This document shows, piece after piece, positions 5,766 through 6,323 of a stretch of DNA of 6,323 bases; the first letter of the stretch is position 1; every line of letters starts with the position of its first letter. The position numbers were made by a program, and so were the translations under genes. The DNA is from Pirellulales bacterium (GTDB taxonomy: Bacteria > Planctomycetota > Planctomycetia > Pirellulales > Thermoguttaceae): positions 1 through 6,323 of the forward strand of contig JAUWHT010000442.1 in assembly GCA_030605745.1 (NCBI GenBank). The letters are read 5' to 3'. The notes beneath the pieces were generated by a model. It made no database searches. It worked only from the letters and a program-made list of their open reading frames with translations, and had not been told where the DNA came from.

Positions 5766-6215
5766 TCAGGGCTGCCAATCATCAGGATTGCCCACGCTGT
5801 CGCCGGCGGCCCGGGTGGACAAGGCATGGTAGCAGTCCTCGTCGATCTCGTCGGAGATCATGTGTACCGAGCCGTCGGCCGCCAGGAAATGGGTACCGCC
5901 GGGATGGTAGCTGCTGAAATTGTGGAAGTAGTGGACCGGTTGATCCTCGGAGTTAGGCGGATAGGTGCTCACCCCGACGACGCGTGCCGGGGCGTGTTGC
6001 CCACCGCTGACTACACCCACCCACGTGGACGGAGCCAGTCTGGAGCACCGCTCGCCGACGATGAACGTATGACTCAGACCATCGCGGATATCGCGGAAGT
6101 GGACCCCACGGTTGAGAAAAAAGCTGCCGGTCCCTACGCAGCCGTTGTAGTCGGCAGCACCTTCGGGACAGACGAAGTGAAGGTCGACGGTGCCGAAAAC
6201 GCCGATGTATACTCA
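5766..6215 (-). pseudogene. DUF1559 protein remnant (C-terminal half, frame broken)
   Basis: Read from 6212 down to 5769, the minus strand encodes the C-terminal part of a DUF1559 pilin-like protein. In order it has DYNGCVGTG, then FRDIRDGLSHTFIVGER, STWVGVVSGGQHAPARVVGV, the H-x9-DG motif HPGGTHFLAADG, and YHALSTRA near the end. Intact members have an N-terminal type IV pilin-like helix and are probably secreted; they are massively multiplied in planctomycetes. Here a TGA in frame at 6213-6215 lies upstream, and the first possible start after it is a GTG at 6020, in the middle of the conserved domain. The homology therefore begins before any usable start. Between 6322 and 6269 a different minus-strand frame gives TSSLRMTIFRCASSDC, which resembles the 'FxCPSD' segment that should precede this part. 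This suggests a frameshifted gene continuing past the window edge. A sequencing or assembly error is the alternative. Confidence 0.7.
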
Positions 6216-6323
6216 GCACGGGCGAGGTTTGCGGTTTTTTGGACCGGTCACGCAGTACCGGCGTGTCAGCAATCACTGCTAGCACAACGAAATATAGTCA
6301 TCCGTAAACTGCTGGTCAAGATC

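Noticed and set aside
5953..6285. 110-aa minus-strand frame at the right end
   Set aside because: It is Arg-rich, overlaps the clear DUF1559 homology in another frame, and shows no motif.
1..6323. CRISPR array, tRNA, rRNA or complete insertion sequence
   Set aside because: No regularly spaced repeats, tRNA-like cloverleaf with a CCA-type end, rRNA stretch, or transposase frame with terminal repeats was seen on either strand. The only multi-branched fold (4420-4476) lacks conserved tRNA positions.

Overview
The window looks like a planctomycete chromosome fragment (probably Pirellulales or a relative; the order is an inference). The best lineage marker is the DUF1559 C-terminus at the right end, with its H-x9-DG motif followed by a Y-x-ALSTRA segment. 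That family is hugely expanded in planctomycetes and rare elsewhere. The GC-rich secreted hydrolase with a long lineage-specific N-terminus and the zinc-ribbon/one-TM protein fit the same group.

Left part (1 to about 1842): this reads as the distal end of an integron gene-cassette array. Two attC-like recombination sites are visible. One is 70 bp (298-367, boxes GCCGAAC and GTTAGGC) and one is 58 bp (1785-1842, boxes GCCCAAC and GTTGGCC). Each folds into inner L arms that differ by one unpaired (extrahelical) base, which is the diagnostic architecture of attC. A further core-site match (GTTGAAT, 52-58) sits 3 bases before the first ORF. Cassette A (about 53-361) carries one 76-aa CPxC protein packed tightly between core sites. 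Cassette B (about 362-1836) carries two genes, a HEAT-repeat/zinc-knuckle protein and an alpha-helical protein, which begin with the same short amphipathic M-[A/G]-W-x3-LFGT segment. All three genes point the same way as the attC sites, and sampled GC (about 47, 58 and 54 %) is below that of the adjoining chromosomal gene (about 68 % in a 240-base sample). No integrase or attI is in the window.

Middle (1843-4335): a short spacer with a REP-like GC-rich repeat, then on the minus strand a 798-aa secreted alpha/beta-hydrolase (GHSIGG nucleophile elbow) that converges on the array.

Right part (4336-6323): a 220-bp divergent intergenic region holds a nested palindrome and a candidate promoter. 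It leads into a compact two-gene plus-strand unit: an 81-aa two-TM protein, then a 293-aa zinc-ribbon/TM/carboxypeptidase-regulatory-like protein. A second copy of the REP-like repeat and a tandem 7-mer follow. Last is a minus-strand DUF1559 remnant whose reading frame is broken upstream of any possible start, so it looks like a pseudogene.
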